From the NCBI GenBank assembly GCA_964463245.1, contig CAYXBU010000002.1, positions 7,753 through 71,752 on the forward strand: a stretch of 64,000 nt of DNA, given 5' to 3'. The translations under genes and the position numbers were made by a program. Positions 51,732-59,395 of the stretch are shown here, piece by piece (position 1 is the stretch's first letter; every line of letters starts with the position of its first letter). The notes under the pieces are model-generated. The model searched no databases. It saw only the letters and a list, made by a program, of their open reading frames with translations, and was not told where the DNA came from. This DNA is from CAMEON01 sp964463245 (GTDB taxonomy: Bacteria; Bacillota; Clostridia; Oscillospirales; CAG-272).

Positions 51732-53000
51732 TTATGCGTTCCCCTTGCCTTTTTTTTTCTTCTTCTTTTCTTTCTTGGTTTCGGCGGTTCCACCGGTCTG
51801 TATGGCTTTGTCCAGTCCGACATAGTTCATTTCCTTGCGGTACGCCTCGATGCTCTCCCGGCTGATCTGCTCCATGTCAGCATCCACCTCTCCGATCCGG
51901 TTCCTGTGGAAGAACAGGATATCGAAGCCCCGCACGATCCAGAAGATGGGCAGCAGGATCGCCCACTTCTTCAGAACCGGGTACTTTTTCTTCATGACCG
52001 AGTAGGGCAGGAAGAACAGCTCGAACCATTTGCTGCGGCGGTGCGCCGCATCCGAGCCGGTCTTTCCGTTTGCTTGTTCGATCTTGGAGCGGCTGTAGGC
52101 CTCGGAGACCAACCCCCGCTCCTTGACACCGAACACGGTGGTATCGAACAGCCGCTCGGTCAGGTAATCGGTCATCTCGTCGGAGGGTGCGCCGTCGAAC
52201 CACACGGATATCGTGCGCTGGATATTGTCATAAAATTCATCCAATCCGAGCTTGACCAGCTCACCTCGGATATACGCCATGTCCATGTCAGGGTAGGCCT
52301 GCTCAAAGACCCGGAAATCGATCACGAATTTGATCCCGGCTCCGAAGCCACGGAAGTGCTTGACAAAGTGCGCGAACTGGAAAACATAGTGATCCTCCGG
52401 GCGCATCTCATAGCGGCAGGCGGGCTCTCCGACCGGGCGAGCCGTCCACCAGCCGTCCTTGTAGTAGGGCTCTAAGTCGATCTCCCCATCCGGCAGGAGC
52501 TTGACGTGAAGCTCGATCGCCATCTTGTCGGGGTTCATGTACTCGTAGCAGTGATCGGTCACCTCTTCGAGCGTGTAGTTTTGCTCCTTCATGAGGTCTC
52601 TTGCCTGATCGACCTGCTCGGAGCGGATGAGGATATCGCAGTCCCCCATCACTCGCATCTCGGGCTGGGGGTAGAGTCGCTTGAGAACAGACCCCTTGAG
52701 CGGCATATAGTCGATGCCCGCCTCCTCAAAGCAGGCCGTCAGCTTGTCAAAATTGGCGAGCTGGCGAGCACTGTGGGACATGATGGCGGTTGCGTGTGCG
52801 GTGAAGAATAACAGCTCGTCGGATTCCAAGAAGCTGTCGGTCTTGCAGGCACCATAGTATAGGAGCGGCGTGACCTGCTGCAGCTCGGCAAATTTCAATA
52901 GGGCGTCATAGGAGAAGCCGTCGGGGAGAGACGGGAAGTGCTCCTCCGGCGAGAGCGCGTAGCTGACCAGAGTCAGAACGCCGGTTTGAAAATCAGTCAT
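51732..53000 (-). CDS. Nucleotidyltransferase-family protein (PF14907-like) with poly-Lys tail
   Basis: The 422-residue protein has a nucleotidyltransferase core: DYMPLKGSVLKRLYPQPEMR near 97-116 then MGDCDILIRSEQVDQA (about 118-133, Gly and Asp-x-Asp metal ligands) and AIELHVKLLP near 164. It corresponds to the uncharacterised nucleotidyltransferase family often found near capsule or secondary-metabolite genes. The last 20 residues are a Lys-rich tail (KKEKKKKKKGKGNA), encoded by an A-homopolymer-rich stretch. It is divergent from the surface-polysaccharide cluster, with only 245 bases between the two starts, so it may serve that locus. Confidence 0.8.
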   Translation of the reverse strand: MTDFQTGVLTLVSYALSPEEHFPSLPDGFSYDALLKFAELQQVTPLLYYGACKTDSFLESDELLFFTAHATAIMSHSARQLANFDKLTACFEEAGIDYMPLKGSVLKRLYPQPEMRVMGDCDILIRSEQVDQARDLMKEQNYTLEEVTDHCYEYMNPDKMAIELHVKLLPDGEIDLEPYYKDGWWTARPVGEPACRYEMRPEDHYVFQFAHFVKHFRGFGAGIKFVIDFRVFEQAYPDMDMAYIRGELVKLGLDEFYDNIQRTISVWFDGAPSDEMTDYLTERLFDTTVFGVKERGLVSEAYSRSKIEQANGKTGSDAAHRRSKWFELFFLPYSVMKKKYPVLKKWAILLPIFWIVRGFDILFFHRNRIGEVDADMEQISRESIEAYRKEMNYVGLDKAIQTGGTAETKKEKKKKKKGKGNA

Positions 53001-53078
53001 GCATATCGTGACCCGTTTGGCAACTGAAACGGGTCTCCCTTCCTTAGATTCACTTATAAGGCAACGGTATCCGTGGTC

Positions 53079-53107
53079 ATTATAACACAGCGAATAGAAT
53101 TTGTCAA
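53079..53107 (-). promoter_or_regulatory. Predicted promoter of the nucleotidyltransferase gene
   Basis: Minus strand: perfect consensus -35 TTGACA (53102-53107), 17-base spacer, -10 TATAAT (53079-53084). Confidence 0.85.
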
Positions 53108-53127
53108 TCTTTTTCTTCCCAAATGGA

Positions 53128-53156
53128 TTGACAAAAGCGTGAAATCATGGTACAAT
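53128..53156 (+). promoter_or_regulatory. Predicted promoter of the surface-polysaccharide operon
   Basis: -35 TTGACA (53128-53133), 17-base spacer, -10 TACAAT (53151-53156), about 90 bases before the first gene. Its -35 is 21 bases from that of the divergent nucleotidyltransferase promoter, so one regulator could act on both. Confidence 0.85.
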
Positions 53157-53244
53157 ATGTAGGTGTACGATGGTGAAGGTCTGCCCATTTTTCGGCGACC
53201 TTTCCGATCAGGATATCACTGTATAAAAAACAGGAGACAGATGC

Positions 53245-54321
53245 ATGGAAAATCAAAGCAACCGGAACCCCTCCCCTGTCGGCGAGGGAGGAACGCAATA
53301 CGCTCTCTCCTCTGAAGAGCTGAACAAGATCATCGGACAGGTTCTGGAGAGCAAGGAACGACCTCAAGGAAATGCGGACACACCGAACCACTCCTCTCGG
53401 TTCAGCGAGGAAGGGGAGTATACGCTGGATGCCAAAATGGCTCTGACGGCGATGGCCAAGCGATGGTGGATCATTCTGCTGGCGACTCTTCTGGGGGGGT
53501 TCATCATGCTCGGCATTGCACGGATCAATTATGTCCCCGAATATCAGGCAACCGTCAAGTTCTATGTCAACAACACCACCAGCGGTACGAACGTGACGGT
53601 CATTTCTACGTCGGATATTGCAGCGGCGCAGACCTTGATCCCCACGTATGACCAGATCATCCGCACACGGGGCTTTTTGAACAATATCCGTACAACGGCG
53701 CAGGTGGATGTTACACCCACGACACTGGAGGATATGCTGTCCAGCGGCGCTCTGGGTGACACGCAGGTCTACTATGTGACGGTGACGGCGACCGACCCCA
53801 AAATGGCGGTGAAGCTGGCGGATACCATCTACGACATACTTCCCACATACCTGAAGGGATGTGTGCAGGGCTCCGATGTCAGCCCGCTGGATGAGACCGA
53901 CGACGTGTATGTGATGGTCAGACCGGACTTCGGCTCGAAGGTGATCATCGGCGTCCTGATCGGATTCTTGGCGGCCGTCCTGTATTCTGTCATAGTCGGT
54001 TGTGTGCTGAATGACGGGATCGAGAATACCGAGTTCCTGTCGATGGCCTTCCCCTCAGTGCCGGTCTTGGCGCAGATCCCGGATACCAGACGAGGCGGAC
54101 ACGGAAGCGGCTACGGCTACGGGTATGGATACGATTCCTATGGCTATGGGTACGGTTACGGCTACGGCTATGGGTATGGGTACGGATACGCCACCAGACC
54201 CAAAGCAAAGAAGAAGAAGGCAGAGCCGGTCGTGGAGTCGGAGCCGAAGACGAATGAAACAGTGACGACCGAGGCAGGGAACGAAACGGCCGAGGATGTG
54301 CAGAAGGGAGATAACAAATGA
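53245..54321 (+). CDS. Wzz-like chain-length regulator / BY-kinase adaptor with Gly-Tyr tract
   Basis: The 358-residue protein has two membrane helices (about 74-92 and 232-253) flanking an extracytoplasmic domain, the layout of CpsC/Wzz. After the second helix a conserved VPVLAQIPD segment precedes an alternating Gly-Tyr stretch (about 286-315) and a Lys/Glu-rich cytoplasmic tail. In Gram-positives this adaptor activates the BY-kinase encoded next and controls polymer length. The Tyr-rich tail is an atypical place for phosphorylation or phase separation (inference). The N-terminal 60 residues are a polar, unstructured extension. First gene of the cluster; it overlaps the kinase gene by four bases. 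Confidence 0.85.
   Translation: MENQSNRNPSPVGEGGTQYALSSEELNKIIGQVLESKERPQGNADTPNHSSRFSEEGEYTLDAKMALTAMAKRWWIILLATLLGGFIMLGIARINYVPEYQATVKFYVNNTTSGTNVTVISTSDIAAAQTLIPTYDQIIRTRGFLNNIRTTAQVDVTPTTLEDMLSSGALGDTQVYYVTVTATDPKMAVKLADTIYDILPTYLKGCVQGSDVSPLDETDDVYVMVRPDFGSKVIIGVLIGFLAAVLYSVIVGCVLNDGIENTEFLSMAFPSVPVLAQIPDTRRGGHGSGYGYGYGYDSYGYGYGYGYGYGYGYGYATRPKAKKKKAEPVVESEPKTNETVTTEAGNETAEDVQKGDNK
54100..54189 (+). repeat. Gly-Tyr hexamer repeat in the coding sequence
   Basis: Tandem GGNTAY-type hexamers (GGCTAC, GGGTAT, GGATAC, GGTTAC) encode about 14 Gly-Tyr units with one break at DSYG. The synonymous codon mix shows selection for the peptide rather than simple slippage. Confidence 0.9.
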
Positions 54322-55073
54322 GTCAGACCGCGCAAAAGGGAACGGATGAAAAGAAAAAGGACAAGAAAGCGGTAGTTGAACAGCGCGCACCGTTTGCCGA
54401 TCAGCTGGACTTTGAGGCCAGCGAGGCTTACAATGTTCTGCGTACCAATATCATCCTGTCGCTGACACAGAAGGATCGCGGACATATCATCGGAATGACC
54501 TCCTCGGCACCGCACGAGGGAAAGTCCTATACATCGGTCAACCTGAGCTATGCACTTGCCAAGAACGGTTCCCGCACCTTGCTGATCTCGGCGGATATGC
54601 GAAAGCCGACCGTGGAGAACTATTATGAGGTTCCGCTCAGCCCCGGACTTTCAAACCTTTTGACAGGTGGGGCGAGCAACTTTGATCTGATGACGGTCAT
54701 ACGTCACCTGCCCGAGATGAGCGATAACCTCTATATCCTTCCGGCGGGGGACATTCCGCCGAACCCGTCCGAGTTGCTGGGCTCCAAGAACATGAAGGAG
54801 CTGCTACAGAATCTGGCACAGCGGTTCGACTATGTGATCGTTGATCTGCCGCCGGTGACAACGGTGGTGGATCCGGTGGCTGTATCCCCCAATCTGGACG
54901 GAATATTGGTGGTGGTCAATCACTCATACTCCAAGCGCAAGACCCTGATCCAAGCCCTGAAGCAGCTGCACTTCAGCGGTGTGCGGATCTTAGGCTTCAT
55001 TTATAACGGGTACAACGCGCACGGAAAGTCCAAACGCAAGAAATCCGACTATTCCCATTACGAATCATATTGA
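54318..55073 (+). CDS. BY-kinase (CpsD/CapB-type tyrosine kinase)
   Basis: The 251-residue protein has Walker A TSSAPHEGKS (61-70), Walker A' LLISADMRKP (88-97) and Walker B YVIVDLPPV (172-180), the three motifs of bacterial tyrosine kinases, and ends with a Tyr-containing cluster (SDYSHYESY) that would be autophosphorylated. It needs the membrane adaptor encoded upstream, which it overlaps by four bases. With the CpsB phosphatase it forms the phosphorylation cycle that controls polysaccharide assembly. Confidence 0.93.
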   Translation: MSQTAQKGTDEKKKDKKAVVEQRAPFADQLDFEASEAYNVLRTNIILSLTQKDRGHIIGMTSSAPHEGKSYTSVNLSYALAKNGSRTLLISADMRKPTVENYYEVPLSPGLSNLLTGGASNFDLMTVIRHLPEMSDNLYILPAGDIPPNPSELLGSKNMKELLQNLAQRFDYVIVDLPPVTTVVDPVAVSPNLDGILVVVNHSYSKRKTLIQALKQLHFSGVRILGFIYNGYNAHGKSKRKKSDYSHYESY

Positions 55074-55155
55074 GAAGGGCACTCTTATCCGGGAAAGCTT
55101 CTCGGGTAGGAGCCCCGGGCATCCCTATCTTGAAAACGCATAGGAGGATGACGGC

Positions 55156-55986
55156 ATGAGTAGGAGACGAAGCAAGCGAAGGATCAAAAAGATGGTCGGC
55201 TATGGCGCGGTCGGGCTGGTCTCGGTCGTTCTGGTTGTGTTGATCGTTCTGGGACTTGTTCGGACACCCGGAGGGGTGGATCCTCTGATAAGGGATCCTG
55301 ACGTGGTCATAGACGGGGAAGGGTATGATCGGCGACGGGAGCTGAAGCATACATTGATGATCGGAGTGCCCGACGATGATTCCCTGGGGGCACAATATCT
55401 GACCCTCATTACCACGGACATGACCACGAAGCAGTACTATTTTACGAATATCGACTACCGCATCAAGACATGGATCAAGCCGCTCAACGTGCGTGACAAC
55501 ACCGCCAATGAGCAAGGTTTGATTGAGGCCGCGCTCGGAAAGGCGCAGACCTACGGGAACGGCGGTCAGACCAGCTCTTGGAATACGGCGGAGGCCGTAG
55601 AGCGTATGCTGGATATCAGCATAACGACGGTCATATGTCTCCATACCACTGCGGGCGAGGCACCCATGTTCCAGAGCGCTCCGGCTACGGCCTTGTCAAA
55701 GCTGTTGACCGATATCAAAAGCTCGGTCGCAAGCACCGGAAAGGCCTTCAAGGTCGCTGTGGCTGACATCTGTGTTTGGTCGAATTTCACCTCCGAGAAG
55801 GAATTTGAAAATCTGATCGAGCAATTAAATTCCTACACCTGCACGCCGGAGAGCCCGTACACTTTGGGCGGAACCCCGGTGTCGGAGGGATTGTATGAGG
55901 TCGATCAGAAGAAGCTGAATGACCTCAGGGTTCGTCTCTACCTCAAGAAGGTCGACACCGAGACAACGGCCGGAGGGCAGTCCTGA
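55156..55986 (+). CDS. Divergent LytR-CpsA-Psr-like membrane protein
   Basis: The 276-residue protein has a very basic N terminus, one membrane helix (about 18-37) and an extracytoplasmic domain. HTLMIGVPDDDSLGAQYLTL near 66 and the pattern NEQGLIEAALGKAQTYGNGG...AVERMLDISI are reminiscent of LCP glycan ligases. However the conserved Arg/Asp pairs of active LCP proteins (IPRDT and equivalent) are not where expected: NIDYRIKTWI replaces them. It may be an inactive or specialised LCP relative. The gene has GGAGG upstream and is 82 bases after the kinase gene. Confidence 0.6.
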   Translation: MSRRRSKRRIKKMVGYGAVGLVSVVLVVLIVLGLVRTPGGVDPLIRDPDVVIDGEGYDRRRELKHTLMIGVPDDDSLGAQYLTLITTDMTTKQYYFTNIDYRIKTWIKPLNVRDNTANEQGLIEAALGKAQTYGNGGQTSSWNTAEAVERMLDISITTVICLHTTAGEAPMFQSAPATALSKLLTDIKSSVASTGKAFKVAVADICVWSNFTSEKEFENLIEQLNSYTCTPESPYTLGGTPVSEGLYEVDQKKLNDLRVRLYLKKVDTETTAGGQS

Positions 55987-56741
55987 TGGCAGATGTGAGG
56001 GCGGGGACGAGTGCTTCCTCGTTCGGCTTGGTGGATGTTCATGCCCATGTCCTGCCCGGGCTGGATGACGGAGCCGCACATACGGCAGATGCGGTGGAGA
56101 TGTTGAGCCTCGCGTATCAACAGGGCATCCGCCATGTGTGGGCAACGCCGCACTTTTATCCCCATCGGGAAAGGCCGGAGGATTTCCTGCGCCGTCGGGA
56201 GGTGTCCATCCGAAAGCTCGGACGCGCGTGGGATGGGGCTTGTATGCCGCGGGTGTACGCCGCCGCCGAGGTCGCGTATTTCTTCGGCATTGGGCGAACC
56301 GCCTGTGCAAAGCACCTGTGCCTGGAGGAGACCCCCTACATTCTGGTGGAGATGCCCAACGATGTCTGGACACCGGAGATCCTGGATGACCTGCTGATGT
56401 TGCGGTTCTCTCAGGGTCTGAGACCGATCTTGGTTCATGTAGAGCGGTGCGTATTCCTCCAAAAGAAGAGCGTGATCCGCCGTCTGAGCGAGGAGGGGGT
56501 GCTGTTCCAGTGCAATGCCCGCTACATGACCAACTACGAGGAACACAAGAAAGAGATCAAGTTCTTGCTCCGCAATGACTGCTTTGACTTGCTCGGCAGT
56601 GATTGCCACAATACCGCAAATCGCAAGCCCAACATGGAGTCGGCTCTGCGCGGGTTGCGGGAAGTCATGGAGCGGGAACAGTTGCAGGCCGTGTTGCGCC
56701 GCGCCGCGGATATTACCCGAAAGTCGATCCCGTGCTGTTGA
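55986..56741 (+). CDS. CpsB/CapC-type tyrosine-protein phosphatase (PHP fold)
   Basis: The 251-residue protein is a manganese-dependent PHP-family phosphatase: DVHAHVLPGLDDGA (17-30), WATPHFYPHRE near 51, ILVHVERC near 143 and LLGSDCHNT near 200 carry the metal-binding His/Asp residues. It dephosphorylates the BY-kinase tail. The start overlaps the previous stop by one base (TGATG) with GGAGGG upstream. The last part of the unit before an untranslated gap of 91 bases. Confidence 0.93.
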   Translation: MADVRAGTSASSFGLVDVHAHVLPGLDDGAAHTADAVEMLSLAYQQGIRHVWATPHFYPHRERPEDFLRRREVSIRKLGRAWDGACMPRVYAAAEVAYFFGIGRTACAKHLCLEETPYILVEMPNDVWTPEILDDLLMLRFSQGLRPILVHVERCVFLQKKSVIRRLSEEGVLFQCNARYMTNYEEHKKEIKFLLRNDCFDLLGSDCHNTANRKPNMESALRGLREVMEREQLQAVLRRAADITRKSIPCC

Positions 56742-56832
56742 GCCAAACGGCGTAAGCATATATTGAGTGTGACCTCTGCGTCACGGAAAGGTTGCCCCGA
56801 AACCGAGTTCGGTCGGCGGGCAAGGCGTTGCT

Positions 56833-58071
56833 ATGAATCAGAAGCATTGGGAACCGCTTGAAAAGCGGGTCTGGCTCTCCTCTCCCACCATGCACGGCGA
56901 GGAGATGGACTATATGCGGGAGGCCTATGAGACCAACTGGATGTCCACCGTGGGGGAGAATATCAACAGGATCGAGGAATCCTTTGCAGAGCGGGTCGGA
57001 ACCGGCTATGCCGTTGCTCTGTCCTCGGGGACGGCGGCTCTGCATATGGCCGTCAAGCTGGCGGGGGTACGCCCCGGGGACGGCGTGTTCTGCTCGGACG
57101 TGACCTTCTCGGCGACGGTCAATCCCATCACCTATGAAGGCGGCTGTCCTATTTTCATTGATGCCGAGCGGGAGACCTGGAACATGGATCCTGCCGCGCT
57201 GGAGAAGGCCTTTGAGCTGTACCCGCAGGTCAGGACCGTCATGGTCGCCAACCTATACGGTACCCCCGCCAAGCTGGAGGAGATACGCGCCATCTGCGAC
57301 CGACACGGTGCGATCCTTATTGAGGATGCCGCCGAGTCGTTGGGAGCCTCCCTTTGCGGGCGCATGACGGGTACCTTCGGACAGTATAATGCGATCAGCT
57401 TCAACGGCAATAAGATCATCACCGGCTCCTGCGGCGGTATGCTCCTGACCGACGACAAGCACGCCGCCGAGAAGGTGCGCAAGTGGTCCACGCAGGCGCG
57501 TGAGGCCGCGCCGTGGTACCAGCACGAGGAGATCGGCTACAATTACCGCATGAGCAATGTTGTGGCCGGCATCGTGCGCGGGCAGGAAGGACATCTGGAG
57601 GAGCATATCGCGCAGAAGAAGGCCATCTATGAGCGGTATCGGGAGGGCTTAGTCGGTCTGCCGGTATCCATGAATCCCTTCCTCCCTGATAGCGAACCGA
57701 ACTTTTGGCTCTCCTGCCTCCTGATCGACGAGGAGGCTATGTGCCGTCAGGTGCGGAGCGACCATGAAGCCCTGTACATACCCGAGTCGGGCAAGTCCTG
57801 CCCGACTGAAATATTGGAGACCCTGGCTGTCTGCCGTGCCGAGGGGCGACCGATCTGGAAGCCGTTGCACCTGCAGCCGGTCTTTGTCGCCTGCCCGTTC
57901 GTGACGGTGGGGGGCAATGCCCGTGCGACCACCAATGCGTATATCGCGGGCGGGGTCAAGGATGTCGGCTCGGATATCTTCCGCCGCGGCCTGTGCCTCC
58001 CCAGCGACAACAAGATGACAGCCGAGGAGCAGGATCAGATCATCCGCATCATACGCGGGTGCTTTGACTGA
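56833..58071 (+). CDS. DegT/DnrJ/EryC1-type aminotransferase (PglE-like)
   Basis: The 412-residue PLP enzyme has the motifs of sugar aminotransferases: SSGTAALHMAVKLAGVRPGD near 64-83, ILIEDAAESLGA near 157, FNGNKIITGSCGG near 188 with the PLP-binding Lys. With the PglC- and PglD-like genes that follow, it would convert a UDP-4-keto sugar to UDP-4-amino-4,6-dideoxy-GlcNAc. No 4,6-dehydratase (PglF) is visible in the window. The start has only a weak AAGG site, buried in a possible hairpin. Confidence 0.9.
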   Translation: MNQKHWEPLEKRVWLSSPTMHGEEMDYMREAYETNWMSTVGENINRIEESFAERVGTGYAVALSSGTAALHMAVKLAGVRPGDGVFCSDVTFSATVNPITYEGGCPIFIDAERETWNMDPAALEKAFELYPQVRTVMVANLYGTPAKLEEIRAICDRHGAILIEDAAESLGASLCGRMTGTFGQYNAISFNGNKIITGSCGGMLLTDDKHAAEKVRKWSTQAREAAPWYQHEEIGYNYRMSNVVAGIVRGQEGHLEEHIAQKKAIYERYREGLVGLPVSMNPFLPDSEPNFWLSCLLIDEEAMCRQVRSDHEALYIPESGKSCPTEILETLAVCRAEGRPIWKPLHLQPVFVACPFVTVGGNARATTNAYIAGGVKDVGSDIFRRGLCLPSDNKMTAEEQDQIIRIIRGCFD

Positions 58072-58079
58072 TAACGATC

Positions 58080-58727
58080 ATGTACGCAAGATTTTGGAAA
58101 CGATTGCTGGATCTCTTCCTCTCCCTGCTGGCTCTGGCCATCCTTTGGCCGATCCTTGTGATCCTGACACTGATCGGAGCGGTGGCTATGCGTGGGAACC
58201 CCTTCTTCACACAGCAACGACCGGGCAAGGGAGAGAAGATATTCCGCCTGATCAAGTTTCGCACCATGTCCAATAAGCGGGACGCGTCGGGAAATCTCCT
58301 GCCCGACGAACAGCGGCTGAACGGCTACGGCCGTTTCCTGCGGTCGACCTCCTTGGATGAGCTGCCTGAGCTTTTGAACATTTTCGTCGGGCAGATGGCC
58401 ATCGTGGGGCCACGCCCCCTCTTGCCATCCTACCTGCCGCTCTACAGCGAGGAACAGCACCACCGTCATGATGTGCGCCCCGGTCTGACCGGCTACGCGC
58501 AGGTGCACGGGCGCAACGCGGTGGATTGGGAGGAGCGGTTCCGCCTGGATGTGTGGTATACACAGCATATCACCCTGCGGCAGGATATTCGCATCCTGTT
58601 TGACACGGTGCGAGTGGTTTTGAAGCGGGACGGCATCGGAAGCGGTACCTCCGAGACCATGGAGCCGTTCACCGGCAGTAAGGTCGAGACACCGACCGAG
58701 GCAGTACAGGAGGTCAAGGTGGAATGA
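58080..58727 (+). CDS. Initiating sugar phosphate transferase (PglC-like)
   Basis: The 215-residue protein has one N-terminal membrane hairpin (about 10-37) and the polyprenyl-phosphate phosphoglycosyltransferase core: FFTQQRPGKGEKIFRLIKFR near 42-61, RSTSLDELPELLNIF near 89, IVGPRPLLPSY near 110 and RPGLTGYAQVHGRN near 133. It transfers a sugar phosphate (probably bacillosamine type) to undecaprenyl phosphate and starts the repeat unit. Nine bases after the aminotransferase gene, with no clear ribosome binding site, so it is likely coupled. Confidence 0.93.
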   Translation: MYARFWKRLLDLFLSLLALAILWPILVILTLIGAVAMRGNPFFTQQRPGKGEKIFRLIKFRTMSNKRDASGNLLPDEQRLNGYGRFLRSTSLDELPELLNIFVGQMAIVGPRPLLPSYLPLYSEEQHHRHDVRPGLTGYAQVHGRNAVDWEERFRLDVWYTQHITLRQDIRILFDTVRVVLKRDGIGSGTSETMEPFTGSKVETPTEAVQEVKVE

Positions 58728-59353
58728 GCGCAAAGAAACGATTGATCCTGCTGGGTGCCGGCGGACAGGGCAGAGTCGCCGCCGATGTGGCGGTCTGCAT
58801 GGGAGCCTACCGCGAGGTATGTTTCCTGGACGACGGCCTGCGCGGCGGGGATTCAGACCTGCCGTATCGTGTCCTGGGCGGATTTGCGGATTTCCCCTCC
58901 TATACGGAGGATGCTGATTTTCTCGTATCTTTGGGGCAGAATGCCGCCCGTCGGAGGTGGCAGGAGACTTTGGAGGCGGCAGGAGCCTCGGTGGCGACCC
59001 TGATCCATCCTCGTGCCGTGGTGGCGGAGCGCGTCACCATTGGGGCGGGCAGTGTAGTCATGGCGGGCGCGGTCATCAACCCGGATGCCGTGATCGGGCG
59101 CGGTGTGATCATCAACACCTGTGCCTCGGTGGATCACGATGGCCGTATCGGAGATTTTTGCCATATCTCGGTGGGCGCACATTTGGCCGGAACCGTCACG
59201 GTAGGGGCAAACTCCCTTCTGGGGGTAAGTGTTGCGGTTCGCCCCGGGGTGACGATCGGGGCGGATTGCACCGTCGGTGTCGGCGCGGCTGTGGTCAATG
59301 ACCTGACCGAGCCGGGTGTCTATGTAGGCGTTCCGGCACGTCGCATGAAGTGA
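58724..59353 (+). CDS. Sugar N-acetyltransferase (PglD/NeuD-like)
   Basis: The 209-residue protein has an N-terminal nucleotide-sugar binding Rossmann part (LILLGAGGQGRVAADVA at 7-23) and a left-handed beta-helix of hexapeptide repeats (about 105-205; VTIGAGSVVMAGAVINPDA, VDHDGRIGDFCHISVGAHL). His138 region SVDHDGRI fits PglD, which acetylates the 4-amino group to give UDP-diNAc-bacillosamine. It overlaps the sugar transferase gene by four bases; GGAGG is present. Confidence 0.92.
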   Translation: MSAKKRLILLGAGGQGRVAADVAVCMGAYREVCFLDDGLRGGDSDLPYRVLGGFADFPSYTEDADFLVSLGQNAARRRWQETLEAAGASVATLIHPRAVVAERVTIGAGSVVMAGAVINPDAVIGRGVIINTCASVDHDGRIGDFCHISVGAHLAGTVTVGANSLLGVSVAVRPGVTIGADCTVGVGAAVVNDLTEPGVYVGVPARRMK

Positions 59354-59395
59354 ACCCCGAGAGGGATATTTGAAAAGAGAGGAGTGGGGACAGAC

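Noticed and set aside
54100..54189. A CRISPR-like or non-coding tandem repeat
   Set aside because: The hexamers are in frame in a clear membrane protein, have synonymous variation and no spacers.
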